A DNA stretch of 64,000 bases from Amoebophrya sp. A120. Its lineage: Eukaryota; Sar; Dinophyceae; Syndiniales; Amoebophryaceae. Location: NCBI GenBank assembly GCA_905178155.1, contig CAJINV010000013.1, forward strand, positions 2,532,352 to 2,596,351. Direction: 5' to 3'. The notes under the pieces were generated by a model. It searched no databases and was not told the DNA's origin. It saw only the letters and a program-made list of their open reading frames with translations. Numbering within the stretch: position 1 is the stretch's first letter; every line of letters begins with the position of its first letter. This document shows, in pieces, positions 22,127-33,983 of this stretch. Made by a program: the position numbers and the translations under genes.

Positions 22127-25100
22127 TTACGAAGAATTTACCAGAGCTTTATTCGCGAAGATATTGCTCCTGCTGGTCGGCGCGAGAATTGTGGATCGGT
22201 TTTGCGCGAACTCGCCCGGCTGAAGTAGTTTACTAGTGCCACTCCCTGTTCTGTCGTTCGAATTGGAGCGGTTTCTCGCCTGCTCTACACTGAGCTTTCG
22301 TTCCGTGCTCGTTCCCCGCCGGCGCACTTGCTCGACGCTCGGCTTGCGGTGCTCCAGACTCGGCCTCCTTTCCAGACTGGGTCTGCGTACCTCCAGTCCC
22401 GGGCTGGGCTGGCGATTTAGACCAAAAGCAGATCTAGTTCCACCGAGGGTTGTGGATGAAGTCGTGTTGTCTACTGCAGCAACTCTTCCAGCGTTGTTTC
22501 TCGTACTGTTGCTGCGATTGTTGCTTCGGTTGTTGTTCAGGTCGACAGTTTGCTGACCCAGCCTGTTCTTGCTGCCCAACATTCGCTGATGAAACACAGT
22601 GGATGTTGAGCTTGTGCTAGATGAAGCGGCGCCCGCTGTTGTCTGTTTGTTTGTCCCAACAGCGTTGTTAGAGGACAAGCTGCGGTTTCTTGGCGAAGGA
22701 ATGCGGGTCGCTGCTGCTCCCGTAGAAGACGGATGGTGCAGCTGGCCACTTCCACTGCCAAGATTCCTCGTGCTTGAGGTGCCGGTATTTGATGCAAGTG
22801 GCTTGTTTATTGCACCGAACGATGTAGCTTTGCTGCGAGACGATTTTGCCGAGGTGTTGCCGCCGGAGCAGACCTGTCAATGTTGTTCTGTCTGTAATAT
22901 TCATTGTTCTCGTGCGGTTGTAATCACAACATGACACCAGGAGCAACTGCAACGGTATTTCTATTTGCAATGCTGCAAGGCGGGATCCAAAAATATTAAT
23001 TCTAATATTACATTCGACTCCAAGGACGCTCGCGGCTCCGGGGCGCCCTTGTTCGCTGCGCCGCTTGACGAGGACGTCCCGGCCGACGAAGAACTTTTCG
23101 CGCCACGACTTTCGGCCGCACCACCGGTAGTAGTTGCCAGACTGACCTCTGCGGCCGGCAAATTTCCGTAGAATTTCGCCACCTCGGAGACGTGTCGCAC
23201 CCCGCTCGGGAGAAGGTGCAGCAGAAACCGCTCCACGTGTGTCCGGCGGTGCTTTGCCATGGGGGGTAGGGCCCAGGTGGAGTAGTTGGACGTCTTGGCG
23301 AGCTCCAGATGCGTCAACAGGTCGTCCTCGTGTTTCACGTATGCATTGCAAAGATTACATGTGGTCTGATGGGAGGTCTGGAGAGTACATGCAAAGCACT
23401 GAAGATCGTGCGTCCTCTAAAACAACAGACAGCAATTTGTTTTCGCTACAAGCCTATGCCCTTTTCTGGCCAAACTGATGCGGAAGCCGAAGCCGTATTT
23501 TACAGGCGGGACGTCATGCCCTGTGAAGGCGAAGCCCGCACAAAACCTGTGATGCAAAGCCCAGTAAGTCTAAGTGCTTATTGTTCTTCCACACCTCGCT
23601 CGTGGGGTCAACAAAATGAAAATCTGCATGTTGGCAATAAGCTTCTGCAGTGTAGAAGTAGATAGAAGTAGCGCCGGTTCCAGTTCTTCCAGCAGACCGT
23701 CAGACATACAACTTGCATGTGATATCACGCCTTTGATGCTGTCGATGATCCGCTCAAACCGCGTCTGCCACTGTTCGTCAACGAAACGTTTTCGGTTGAA
23801 GTTGTAGACCGCAATGTACATCGGCGAGGTAGAAGACCCTGAGACCGACGAGCTTCTAGCATGCGGCCGCTCCGCGGACGACGGTTCGGCGGACACGCCA
23901 CGAAACAACGACAGGACTGCTTGGAAGAACCAAAACGTGAGCCGGAAGTGAACCTCGTGCGTGTTCTGCTCATCGAAGATACTGTAGTAGCGCGGATGAT
24001 CGCCAGAATTGTCACTGTCGTGGAACAAGTCCCGATGACGAGCACCCTCAGCATCAACCTTTGGGATCTCTTTCTCGAACCGGAAGACGAAGAGTCCGTG
24101 TTCTTTCAGTTTTGACAGGCCCAGCGAGAATTGCTTCATGAGGAGTTGCCACTGGAGCAGTGAGTCCACCGGGGTGTGCACGATGGACTGCTTGGAAGTC
24201 GACTTCGACGGCAGTTTGGAAGCGGCGCCGCGACCAGAAAAAAAGGACTTGGAAAGATAGTTGGCGCCAAGTATACCACTACTTCCCGGAGAATCATCGG
24301 AGTCAAAAGCTCCTGAGATAAAATTGGTTTTCTTGCATCTTCGGAATTTTGTGAAGTAAGATTATACTGATTTTGCGCCGCGAATGCAAACGATAGTCTG
24401 CTGCTCAGGGTCGGTTTTTCTTTTTTTTGTGAAAAGAGCTGTCATCTTCTCATACATTTATTACCCCAACTCAACTACAACTTGAACTTCTACTACGCTC
24501 CCGAATGATGAAAAAATAGATACCTATGCTGTGCCTCCGCCCAAATCCGCCGTCCTGCGCAGCGTCTGCCACGACGAGGTCTACATCACTGCACTCGATC
24601 TTGTCTGCGGTCAACTCACAAAGGTCTTTGTACTGGTAAGTGAAACTAAAATCCGGATTGCTGTGTGGAGTTTTTGGTTGTTTTTGTTTATTTTTGGTCC
24701 GCATGGGCCTGCATATCCATATGTTGCATGCACATGCTCGCGGCGATGTTCCTATTTACTTTTTCATGCAAAATGAAAAACAATAATCCCATTGCTGCAG
24801 CAGCAAGAGCAACATACAAGCGCATACCACACTGCTACCAGTAGTAACAACCTTGCGTGAAGCTGCTCCTGGAGCTACCTCTTCTTGCCAGTGTTGCTGC
24901 TACTCATCTTCCTATTATAGTTCCAAGAATATTACCTCGCAGGTCTCGGCAGCTGCAATTTTTTGCCCCCAGCTTCGACCCCGAGGGTGATTGCGTGGCC
25001 TTTCGCGATTTTTTGCCCGGTCGTTCCCCGCCTGTAGTTGGCGAGAAAATCGGTGAAGCCGCCCGGGGCCGCGGCAAGGTCGAGAAAGGACAGGTCTTGG

Positions 25101-25219
25101 CTTCTGTTCTCCTTCGTCTTGAGATTTTCAAAATCCGAGTCACGGAATTGCTGGAAAATCTTGGCGAGCAGCTCGTGCCCGAAGCGCTTTTCCTCGTAGG
25201 ACGTGGCAGTTGACGACAT
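22127..25219 (-). CDS. FtsJ/RrmJ-type SAM-dependent RNA 2'-O-methyltransferase-like, five exons
   Basis: Start ATG 25219 (MSSTATSYEEKRFGHELL). Exon 1 holds the SAM-binding motif FLDLAAAPGGFTDFL, typical of the FtsJ fold. Exon 2 (24645-24524) holds the second acidic motif DVDLVVADAAQDGG. Exon 3 (24312-about 23729) holds LLQWQLLMKQFSLGLSKLKEHGLF, the helix-strand expected before the catalytic Lys, here ending VFRFEKE. Exon 4 runs 23339-23012. Donors and acceptors at the exon 1/2, 2/3 and 4/5 joints are GT-AG and in phase (ASFTYQYKD, HSIGAFDSD, LESNVCSGG). The exon 3/4 intron is an introner at 23340-23724. Exon 5 (22871-22127) adds a Ser/Arg/Asn-rich tail with repeated RRPSLERRPSLEHRKPSVEQ, unusual for FtsJ proteins. 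Substrate could be mRNA cap or rRNA/tRNA. Confidence 0.75.
23340..23724. mobile_element. Introner element, TSD TCACG (FtsJ-type gene)
   Basis: 385 bp. Starts TATGCATTGCAAAG, ends CTTGCATGTGATA, with exact repeats TCACG at 23335-23339 and 23725-23729. Inverted ends are short. Frame is restored on removal (SIKGVKHEDD). Confidence 0.85.
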
Positions 25220-25993
25220 TTTCTTTCTGTGCAGACGCAAAGAAATCTGAAATTCTAAGGTAGTTCAAGGTGTAGCAGTAGTTATTTTGTACACGGGAGT
25301 AGATTCTTGTGCTCTGCGTCTGCCTTGTCTACTCATCGCAATTACTCTTTCTCGATGTTGGTACCTACTTCTAGACCACATGAGATCTCTTTCTCGTCGG
25401 TTGTCTTTGTTCGGAATGCAAATGGCCACCACGACAAGAATAGTAAAACTAAAAGCTGCGACGAACAACGAGAAACACAAACTACAACTAGAGTTGTAGC
25501 AAGAAACCAATATTAGGAGCAATTAGGAGGTAAATAGACATGATTTCCACGAACATGCAGAATGGAAATGGTCAGGACGAGCACGAGGAAGATGCAGCTG
25601 TCGAGCTTCTTGATGCAAAATGCTGCTCCAAATTATACCTCACTTGTAGTACAATCGAGCGAAAAGTAGAACTACGAGTCGATGCCACTGGTGCAGCACA
25701 TCAGTCGCCAGCACACGACGAAAACTCGGTGTATACTAACTTGTTCTGAACATCACACCAAAACCGTCCATAACAGGAGCGATCAAAAATAGGTTACCCG
25801 CGATCGAACTGTAAGGAACAGCGGTCGAACAAAGTTAACTTTTGTGCAATGTACCATCGAGCCCTACAGATGAACAAGGGAAGTTTGCAGCCATTGCGCG
25901 CACGCAGGATTTGGATGGTAGTGCAGCAAGTTTCTGGTGCGCTAGTAGAGGTAACGTGCTAGCAACCGTGCAATCGAATCCAACCAAGCCTTT
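25220..25993. other. Intergenic, no supported gene
   Basis: 774 bp between the FtsJ-type start and the peptidase stop. Several short frames exist on both strands; none has a recognisable domain. Confidence 0.4.
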
Positions 25994-28900
25994 TCAAACG
26001 TCTTCCTTCCCTCGGAAAAAGTAGAGCCAAAGTTCTTCCTTCGTCGGGACGGTCGTCAGTTTGGAGAATTGATAAAAGTTCCGCTCCAAAATCTCGGAAA
26101 CGATGGGCGACGCTGTTCGCGGTGGCACGACGCGCGAAGAAGAAGAAGATGGCCCGTTGCTATTGAATGCGTTTGCTTCTGTGCTATTCGCGGTACTACT
26201 TGCAATGTTATTTTTAGCGGTTTTCATCGACGCCAAGCTCTCCTTCCACCGGGATTCGACGTACCACTGTCGACTCCTGCACCGCGCGAAGATGTAGGTC
26301 AGCGCCGGGTAGGTCTGCTGACTGTCCGTGAATAACAGCCGCAACTCCGGAATGGCGAGCGGGTGAAAGAGATTTTTCCCGTCTGAAGTCGTACTTTCTT
26401 TTTTTTGTTTCGCGTTTCCGGAAAATGTTGAGGAAGAAGAAAGTGTGGAACTACTGGGAACTTGATTACATACTTCGTGGCTGTATTGCAGGCAGAAAAC
26501 TTTGCTGTAGCGGTCGAGGAAAAAATGGGACAGGTCTTGGTAGTCGTTTTTTGCTCGTCCCAGGGATGAAAATTTAGACTTCTTAAGATCTTCCTGTGCT
26601 GCAACAAGCGGCACCAGAGGCGGAGATGATGAAGTGAGTCCGCAGTTTTCATCATCATCTCGACGTCCCACTGCTGCAAAAGGTGCAGGTGCGAGAGAAT
26701 CGAAGTTCTGGTGCCGGAGGTCGTGCTGTCCTCCACGGGGAAGTAGAGAGGTTTCGTCCTGCTCGGCAGCAACGACATCTCCTGCACTGCTGGTGGAAGT
26801 ACGAATGTTCCTCGACGCGTGTAACGAATTTTGGTCGCCGGAGGTTCTTTCGCTTATCGCCAGTTTTGCGGCAAAGTCGTCTTCCACCTCTGTCAGATGA
26901 ACAGCAGCTGTTGCACCGTTTTGGTCGTGAGCCTCTAGTACCCCTATGGGTAGTTGCAGCTCCGAAGCTCCTCCACTGGTAGAACAAGAACTTCCACCGT
27001 TTGTGTTTGATGCCGGCGTGCTGTTCATCTCTGTCTTTTTCGCGATGAACTCGATCACCTCACTTCCCCACGCCAAGTTCTCCAGATATGCGCGCTGGCA
27101 CATCCAGAAATTTTCCTCCCGCACCCGCAGCGCTTTTTTCTGGAATCCGTTGCTCAACCCCTGCACCGACTGAATTACGCCCTTGATCCGAACCCCCTTC
27201 GGCTGGTTCTCGATCAACTTTCGCAGGACCAAATCCTCTTCCAGAAACAACTCGAACAAGGTGGAGGGCAGTTCCAACAGGTCCGGACTCAGCGCCAGGC
27301 CCCAGTTGCTCAGCTGCTGGTGCTGTGGATTGTAAAAGTGTCTGGGTCTGGAAGGATATGAACTTGTGATGCGCATTCCACTACACAGACAAATCTCTCA
27401 TGCATAAGCATAGGCAGCAAAAGATGTCCACTTCCTGTCACCAAAGTGGCAGTCAGTGGGGGATTTGTCATGCGGATAAAGCAATGCGGAAGCTGCTCGA
27501 CATCTGTGATGCTAGGGCTTCCAGGACAGACATCCTGTGTCATGCAAAAACAGCATGACTCTTCTAGACCCAGACATTTTTGCATTTGATAGGTGCGGCG
27601 TGTGCAGGAAGTGCATCGCGTGCCCGAGCTCGTGCACGACCGCACGCAGGTTGGTCAGCAAGATCGCCCGACAGTCCTTGGACACCAGATCGCCACTCAG
27701 GTTCATCTATACAATGCACAAGAGTACTGCACTCGTACTAGTAGTAATTGCAAAAACGTTCTTCGTCCTTACCTTTTCCAGCATTTGTTATGCAGTAGCG
27801 ATGCATGCGAATGCTTTTCATACTACTAGTTTACAATACTTTGCAATCATGGATATCATCATGCGCACGAATTTCGGCTGGACGAACTGCGCGCACGCGT
27901 TCTGCAAAGCGTTTTTTGACGTCGCGGAAAGGGAATTTTGCTTGAAGTTAAACTCGATGGTGCCGAGGAAGTTGGGATTGCTGTGTTTCGGCGTCAGATC
28001 ATCAACTTGGAGTTGAAGCCTGCTAGTAGTACTCGCCCCGTTCGTGGTGGTCCTGAAAACGTGGTACGCGAGCGGCTTAGAGCGGAGGGCGTAGAACTTC
28101 GGCGGGCTGGTGCTGTCAGCGGTGGTTTTCGCCGTAGTGGGCTGGTGTATGTGATCACGATGGTGGTCTTCTTCCTCTTTTTTGATCGGGCCTGCTCTGT
28201 TGGCCGCCGCACCTGCAGAGGCTGAGGGAGTGGTCCTTGAAGACGAAGTTCCTGCTGCAGCCACGTGGTTCAGCAAGTCCTCCTTCACAATTTTCACTTG
28301 GAGAATGCTCCCGAGGATGGACATCAACAATTCAAAGTCCTTGTCTACCAGGATCGCCTGCGGCCCACAAGACGCGGTCTGCACGCGATCGATCGTTCGC
28401 GTCAGGTACGGCATACAGTGCCGCAAAATCGCCGGCAGGTCGGAAACGACGTGATACGCGTTTCGTGCTTTATTTTCCTCTGCAGCAGCTGCAGCTGGTC
28501 CTGCCGCTCTAGTACCTCCGCCGACCTTGTTTGCTTGCAAATTGACGGTGTTTGGAGGAGGAGGACCTGAGGCCCTCCTGCCGGACCAGTTTTGCGTTCC
28601 GCCCCAAGAACCCGAAGCCGCCCCCGCATGATCCAGCTGCATCACCTCTCGCAGGGCCTGTGCTTTCTCGTTGCCCGCTTTGTTCTTGAACACTTCCTCC
28701 GAAAACCAGTGCGAAAACGACTGCATCAAGGGAAATATGGCACTCTGTTTCTTATCGGACATTTTGTCGTCCAAGACTCCGACTCTCTCATGCACACAGA
28801 GCATGGAATTCTGCACGTCCGCGACCGAGTTGAAGCCGGCTTGATTCGCAACCTTGTTCGCCTCGAGGAGCAGATTTTCCCACAGGTCGGTCAAATTTCT

Positions 28901-29221
28901 TGTAGTCTTCGTTGCTTTGCTTCTACTGTTTGCCGGTAAAAAGGTCATTTCATTTTGTGCGTGCTCGACTTCTACTTTCGCTTTTTCTTCATATTCCATG
29001 AAGGCCTTGTGGTATTCAATTGCGATTCTCTTCCTTGTGGTCGGATTTGTGCAGTATTGCAACACGATCTGGTTGACGATGCGATCCGACAGCTTGATCG
29101 GGACAACGTCGTCGTCGGGCGTATGGAAAAGAACTCGGTGCAGGAAGGAGGCTTTCTCCCAGTCACCTTCAAACCCGGAGTTCCTTACATAGATACAACT
29201 GCGACGGCGGCTAACATGCAT
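25994..29221 (-). CDS. M3-family metallopeptidase, mitochondrial intermediate peptidase-like
   Basis: Zinc oligopeptidase. The zinc-binding HEXXH is in VVHELGHAMHFL (about 27610-27645), followed after an introner by LLELPSTLFELF, matching the third-ligand region of mitochondrial intermediate peptidase (family: EVPS with downstream Glu). Downstream, QQTYPALTYIFARCRSRQW matches the family's YGA-YYSYL-A helix. The N-terminal exon (to about 27860) carries the long helical domain and the FYALRSKPLAYHV strand; it is lengthened by Ser/Thr/Ala-rich inserts. Two introners (27324-27591 and 27708-27855) bracket an exon of about 116 bp that encodes the active-site helix, and both restore frame. The 5' end is not certain: the frame opens near 29221, but a further upstream exon with the targeting peptide may exist. 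In mitochondria this enzyme would trim octapeptides from imported precursors. Confidence 0.8.
27324..27591. mobile_element. Introner element, TGTCTGGGTCTGG-type, TSD GGTGC (M3 peptidase)
   Basis: 268 bp, exact repeats GGTGC at 27319-27323 and 27592-27596. Inverted ends share GYAAAARTGTCTGGGTCT. Removal plus one repeat reads HTPHQQLSNW in frame, restoring spacing to the zinc-ligand helix. Confidence 0.92.
27708..27855. mobile_element. Introner element, AGTAC-type, TSD TCATC (M3 peptidase)
   Basis: 148 bp, the shortest intact copy. Repeats TCATC at 27703-27707 and 27856-27860; starts TATAC and ends GGATA. Removal joins VRMM to NLSGDL in frame. Confidence 0.85.
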
Positions 29222-29430
29222 ATAACTTTTGCGAATGATCGCATAGATATGCGTATATTAAACTTGTGACGCTCGTTTCCTTCGCGTTCGCGCGCCACAC
29301 CTTCACAGCCTAACAGTTCAGCTGCAAATTTTGGCAAAAATACGATAAAAACATACGAAGTTCGAGCTTCAGTTATTTGCACCTTTTAGGACGTCGGGTT
29401 CGGACTTCTGTTGAACAAGTTGTAGCACCT

Positions 29431-31327
29431 TCATTGCAATACTTTTCTATTCCCATAGCCGCCACAATGGAACTTCCGACTGTACCACAGCAACGCATCC
29501 ATGCACTTCTTCACCACGACCCCCGGCAGCTGCTGCCTGCTCCTCGCCACCCGGTGTATGCATTGCAAAGCAAGTATCTTCGTACAACTCGTTGTAGAAA
29601 TCGCACTATAGCTTTTTCTTCTTCGTTTTTTCTCTATCATGTCTTAATTTGCCTAGTAGAACAAGAATGAACTGCAACAAACTGTAGAAGCAAACCTGTC
29701 ACGCAAGAAGCCACTAATTTCTATGTGCGAGTACGATACTTTTGCACAGGATACGGTACCTTTCCCAGCAGAAATTTCCGAGAAACCCGAAACACTTCAA
29801 TTTCAACTCCAGCAGGCGATCTTCGTCCCTGTTGAGCCCCTGCAGATCGCGCTTTAAAATTTTCACCGGCTTTTTCTTCCAGTTGGCGGCGTCGATGCGT
29901 TGCAAAGCGTTCAGCAATTCGCTCCGCGCCTGCAGGATTTCGTCGGTAAACTGGATCCGCATGGCCTGCGCCGACCGCTCGCACATGCTGTGCTCAATGT
30001 CGCTTGCCGGACTGTGCAGGTCGAGTTCGGGCACGGGGCTGAAAGCAAAGTCTTGGAGGTTGGTGGAAGATGGGGGTTTTGTCCCCGCTGAGGAAAACGC
30101 AGAACCACCACGATGTTGGTCGTTCAGCAAGTCCGCCAGCACGTCGTCGACGTCACTTGATGCTGTTCTCTGTTGCCGGACGGTTCTACTATTTGCAGGC
30201 CCTGCGTTTCTGCTCCCAGAACTTCTTTCGTGGACCCCTCCTCCTGCCGTACTGCTCGAGGCAGTGGCCTCCTCCGCCGCATCTTTTGCTTCGCCTCCGC
30301 GACCACTTGTATCAGCGTCACTGTACACCTGCCACAGATTCTGCAACTTTGCGAACGCCTGCGCCGCGTCGGGGTGCGAATTTCTGTCGGGATGCACTTG
30401 CTGCAGCAGCTGCAGAAAGTCCTTGCGGTCAAGAGTGACACTTTTGCGTCGTGTAGCAGCAGCTCGGTTTCCACTGCTCGTCGTGTCTGATGCTGTTTCT
30501 CGTTCTCGTCCCTTTTGTGGCAAGCTGCTGAAAAGTTGGTCGATTCGCTTCGTCCGGGGGTGCAGAATCCTTCTCACCAAAGCGGCTTGCTGAACTTGGT
30601 TCTGTAGGTCTTGAGAAGGCGTAGTCGTTGCACCCCCGCCTACAGTGCTGTGCGAAGTACCATCTCCACCTTCGCGCGCGGCGTTATGCTCATCGCTTTC
30701 TCGTGGCGTCTGGAAACGTGTTGTTCCTTTAGCAGAAGAACCACGCATCGTCTCTCTATGAAGATCTTCTCCGTGTCGCCCCCCGTCGGAGTGGTTGTGC
30801 GTGCTGCCATCTCCTGTACGGGAAGTTCGCACTCTGAGACGACGAGCAGCCGCATTCGGGACGGCTTCTTTTGTTTGCCGTGCAGCGCGCGATGCGCTTG
30901 CAGTTTCGGCGTGCGCTGTTTTGATGTCGTGTATCGAGGCTACTTTCCCGGTTCTACAGAAAGAGGATTCCAAAATTTCAAAATCCGAATCCTGGCTGGG
31001 TTTCGAAATTGTCCTGCCACCTTGAGGGCCACGCGGCGCCGTCCCAAAACTTTTGTCGCAGTTGCCGCGGTGTATATCAGTGTCGGTGGTCTGCAACTTG
31101 CTGGCATTAAAATTATGATTATCCTTGGTGTGATGTACCTTTCGCTGTAATTCCGGCGACAGTCGAGCAAAATGTCTTGCCTGAGCAAAGATGAGACAAG
31201 TCGCCCGGTTTAGCTCGCGGCACCGAAGAAGATTCGCCGCGGGTTGGAAGACTCCTGACTCGGGCCGGCCGGCTGCCGGAATTCCCCCTAAGCCTCGTCG
31301 GCGGCTTCGGATCAACATGTTGCTCAT
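29431..31327 (-). CDS. J-domain (DnaJ-like) protein with probable mitochondrial targeting N-terminus
   Basis: Start ATG 31327 (MSNMLIRSRRRGLGG), an Arg-rich, acid-poor N-terminus of the kind that targets mitochondria. A long low-complexity region follows. The J-domain core is FLQLLQQVHPDRNSHPDAAQ (HPD at about 30390-30405), with the preceding basic helix II and the following helix III (AFAKLQNLWQVYSD). The HPD tripeptide needed to stimulate Hsp70 ATPase is intact; helix I is hard to see. After further helical sequence the last intron is an introner (29557-29753). The final exon encodes VARSRQQLPGVVVKKCMDALLWYS and stops at 29431. Its C-terminal half has an HscB-like feel (short J-domain protein with C-terminal helices), but I cannot assert that. 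The start lies 119 bp from the next gene's stop. Confidence 0.7.
29557..29753. mobile_element. Introner element, AGTATCGTA-type, TSD CGGTG/CGGTA (J-domain gene)
   Basis: 197 bp. Starts TATGCATTGCAAAG, ends CTTTTGCACAGGATA; flanking repeats match 4 of 5 (29552-29556, 29754-29758). The joint reads ERYRVARSR in frame. Confidence 0.82.
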
Positions 31328-31445
31328 GGCAGCAAAACAAAACTGGCACCTTGGCTACTTACCTCGGGCAGATTTTGCGTGGCGTGGGAGGAAGCTGATT
31401 GAGCAGGAGCGTGTGGCGCCCGCGGTGCTACTGCGCAGGAGCGTG

Positions 31446-31868
31446 CTACAGGGTCTGCAGTTGTTCCTCACCCGCTTGCACTTCCTTGCTACCTTCATCA
31501 GCTACTGCGGCACCTCCACAGGTCGCTGCAATTAACCTGGATCGTCCTTCTTCCAGCCGCGCAATCTCATCTTCCTGTTTTTTCCTTTGCTGCTCCAGCA
31601 TTTCTTTCCGCTTGGCGTCGCTCTCCTCCACCTGCAGTTCCTTTTCGTGCACGATTCGCGCCAAGTCGGAGTGTACCAGCGGGGAAAAATTCTCGCCGAG
31701 GAAATCTACCAGCACTTCCGCGGCGAAGACAAAGTTGTCGAAAATGTTGTAGAACACGTTACTTCTGGTTTTGGTTTTGTTCCGCGGGCTGCCGGAACTT
31801 ACTTGTGTACTGGCCATTTTCGGGGTCCCCTCGACGAGGACTACGTTCTCTTGAGTAGAAGTTCTCAC
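31446..31868 (-). CDS. Small coiled-coil protein
   Basis: About 140 residues, unrecognised. An N-terminal polar stretch precedes VFYNIFDNFVFAAEVLVDFLGE, a largely hydrophobic helix-like segment, and then a charged coiled coil (VHEKELQVEESDAKRKEMLE, QQRKKQEDEIARLEE) and a short acidic tail. An in-frame ATG within it (MASTQVSSG) could be the true start. It sits between the RRM gene and the J-domain gene in the same orientation. Confidence 0.5.
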   Translation of the reverse strand: MRTSTQENVVLVEGTPKMASTQVSSGSPRNKTKTRSNVFYNIFDNFVFAAEVLVDFLGENFSPLVHSDLARIVHEKELQVEESDAKRKEMLEQQRKKQEDEIARLEEGRSRLIAATCGGAAVADEGSKEVQAGEEQLQTL

Positions 31869-32552
31869 ACCAGGCGGAATATGTTGTGACGGCTCATCGA
31901 ATCGGCATTGTGGTGGAGAAGAAGGGTTCCGCGTGCTCTCGTTGACATTCGTCTTCGCGCAAGTAGTAAACGTCTTCGTATATAACCGTGTCGAGTCCTA
32001 ATAGCAAAAACTTCGTACAGAAAAACATACCTCAACAAGATGCGGTGGGGAGACTGATTCAAAGTTGGACGCTCGCGCTCATCGCTCATCCAGGCAAACA
32101 AATAAAACTCTTGATCATGCAACAAGATGGCGCAGAGTTGGAGACCACTCCTCCGGCTTCATACATTTACATGCGACAGAATGACTGCACTCGGTGAGAA
32201 CTAACTACAACCAGAGCTTGGCTATAAGTGGACCACGCTTCCGAGAAGTCTGCACAAAGAATGTAGAAACCAAACAAACACGATAATCGGACAGAGGAAA
32301 TAAACCGAAGCAGATGCGACAGGAGTGAGTACTTGGTGGAACAAAATAGCGCAGCTGCCTCTGCCGGGTGGAGGTGCCACAAGAAAGCGCAGCCACTGCC
32401 GGCAAGGCGACGAGAGGATAGTAGCAAGCCCACAGCCACTTGCTATCTTCTAAAGAGCCTGAGCATCTTTTAAAGATGTTGGTGTGTGTCGTCCTAGTGC
32501 GCAAGCGCAATGCGATGAAATGGATTCCATATATGTGTCATCTTCAAAAATG
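31869..32552. other. Intergenic, no supported gene
   Basis: Short frames only. No repeat family or RNA recognised. Confidence 0.4.
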
Positions 32553-33921
32553 TCAATCACTGCCGCTACTGGACGCACCTCCGTCCTCGTCGCTCGATTC
32601 GTCGCTGCTGCTCCTAGCTTCCAAGTCGGCTTTTTTCTTCGCTTTTTTTCGTTCCTTGCGTTCTTTTTTCATTAATTTTTTCTCCTCCTTTTTTAGCTTT
32701 TTCATTTCTTTCTTGTCCTTTTTTCTTTGCTTCTTCAACACCTCCTTCTTGGATTTCTTTTCCTTTTTGTGCTTCTTCACCGCTTTCGGCGATTTTGACC
32801 TGGAATTTGAGGAGGAGTCGGAGTCACTGTCTCCCTCCCGATGATGCTTTTTCGACGTCTCATCTCCTCGTCTTGGTCTTGTTCTCCCCTCACGTTCATC
32901 CTCATCTTCCAGGCTATCGCGCTTTCTTTTCAGCACTTCGTTCGCCGAGTTGGTGTGCTGCACAATTCGGTGTGCGACCGCGGCGTTTTCGGATCGCGGC
33001 GGCCGGTAGGACTCGATGATGGGGTGATTTTGGTTCAGCGCCTGCTGTTGGTGGTATTGGTGGTCTTTGTCCAAAACACCCTTTCCGTACGGCTGCACCG
33101 TGACAAAATTGTCCATGTAGTAGGCCGCAGAGCCATTGGTTTGTTCCTTGCCGCCTTTCTTGCCCGCGCCCAAGGCAATGCTGTTTGGGTTGTTCTTGTC
33201 CTTTCCTTTAGAGTTGCCTTTGCCGTCTCCTTTCGAAGACGAAGACTTACCGCCTACGACTCCGCCGGCGTTGGACAAACGCACGTTCAATTTTCGGCCC
33301 TCCAAATTGAAGCCGTTCAGCGCCAGAACGGCTTTGTCCGCCAGTTCCTTGTTTTTCATCACCACAAACGCAAAACCGCGGGTGGCCTTTGGGTTGTTCT
33401 CGATGTCCAAGATTTCTTCGGCCGTCCTGCCGTCATTTATCTCTGTGTTTCCGCCTTTTTTGCCGCCGGAATTCTTGCTGTTATTTTCTTGCGGCACGCG
33501 GATTTCGACCACGGCGTTCTCTCGAAAGGGCACGTTGTGCTGCAGTTCCAGCTCGGATTTGAACGTCTGTAGGAGCTGAGACCTCGAAACCGCAAAGTCC
33601 AGTCCGCCGACGAAAAGTTGGACTTGCGTGTCTTTTATCGCCTGGTCCGACAAGTGTTGCGCGGTGCCAAACTCGTCTTTGGCCTCGTGGAGAAGCTCCC
33701 GCTGTTTGTCTTCCAGAAACCTTCTGGTGCCCTTATGGTCGAACTTTACCTTGAATACTCGGGTCGATCTATCCTGTGTAAAAACCGCACTCACACCCCA
33801 GTTCTTTTTTGTCATACAAGCACATAATGCATGGCCAGGATGTAAGTAAGTAGTTACTCATGCGCAGCTCTTTCAGGAGAATTTTGATTTTCTCGTGGTT
33901 TTTGGAACTCGTCATCGTCAT
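32553..33921 (-). CDS. RNA-binding protein with one RRM and a Lys/Arg/Asp/Ser-rich tail
   Basis: A small first exon starting at ATG 33921 (MTMTSSKNHEKIKILLKELR) is separated by a roughly 100-bp intron from the main exon starting near 33773. The RRM has RNP2 as VQLFVGGLDF (about 33600-33625) and RNP1 as RGFAFVVM (about 33375-33398), with the final strand LEGRKLNVRLS. The loop between them is expanded by an Asn/Lys/Gly-rich insert. The C-terminus is Ser/Asp-rich and then almost pure Lys/Glu (KKHKKEKKSKKEVLKKQRKK), as in nucleolar or spliceosomal proteins, ending in an acidic DESSDED run. Role likely in pre-rRNA or pre-mRNA processing. The intron boundary is unresolved: TATCC lies at 33770 but I found no matching repeat on the other side. 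Confidence 0.75.
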
Positions 33922-33983
33922 GCTATCACAAGAATCATAAGGTGATCGATTTGTGACACGGGTGCACTTTCTCTAACTACTAG

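Noticed and set aside
33770-33870. Introner in the RRM gene
   Set aside because: TATCC is present at 33770 but no matching GSATA end or 5-bp repeat was found on the other side, and no splice choice I tried kept frame.
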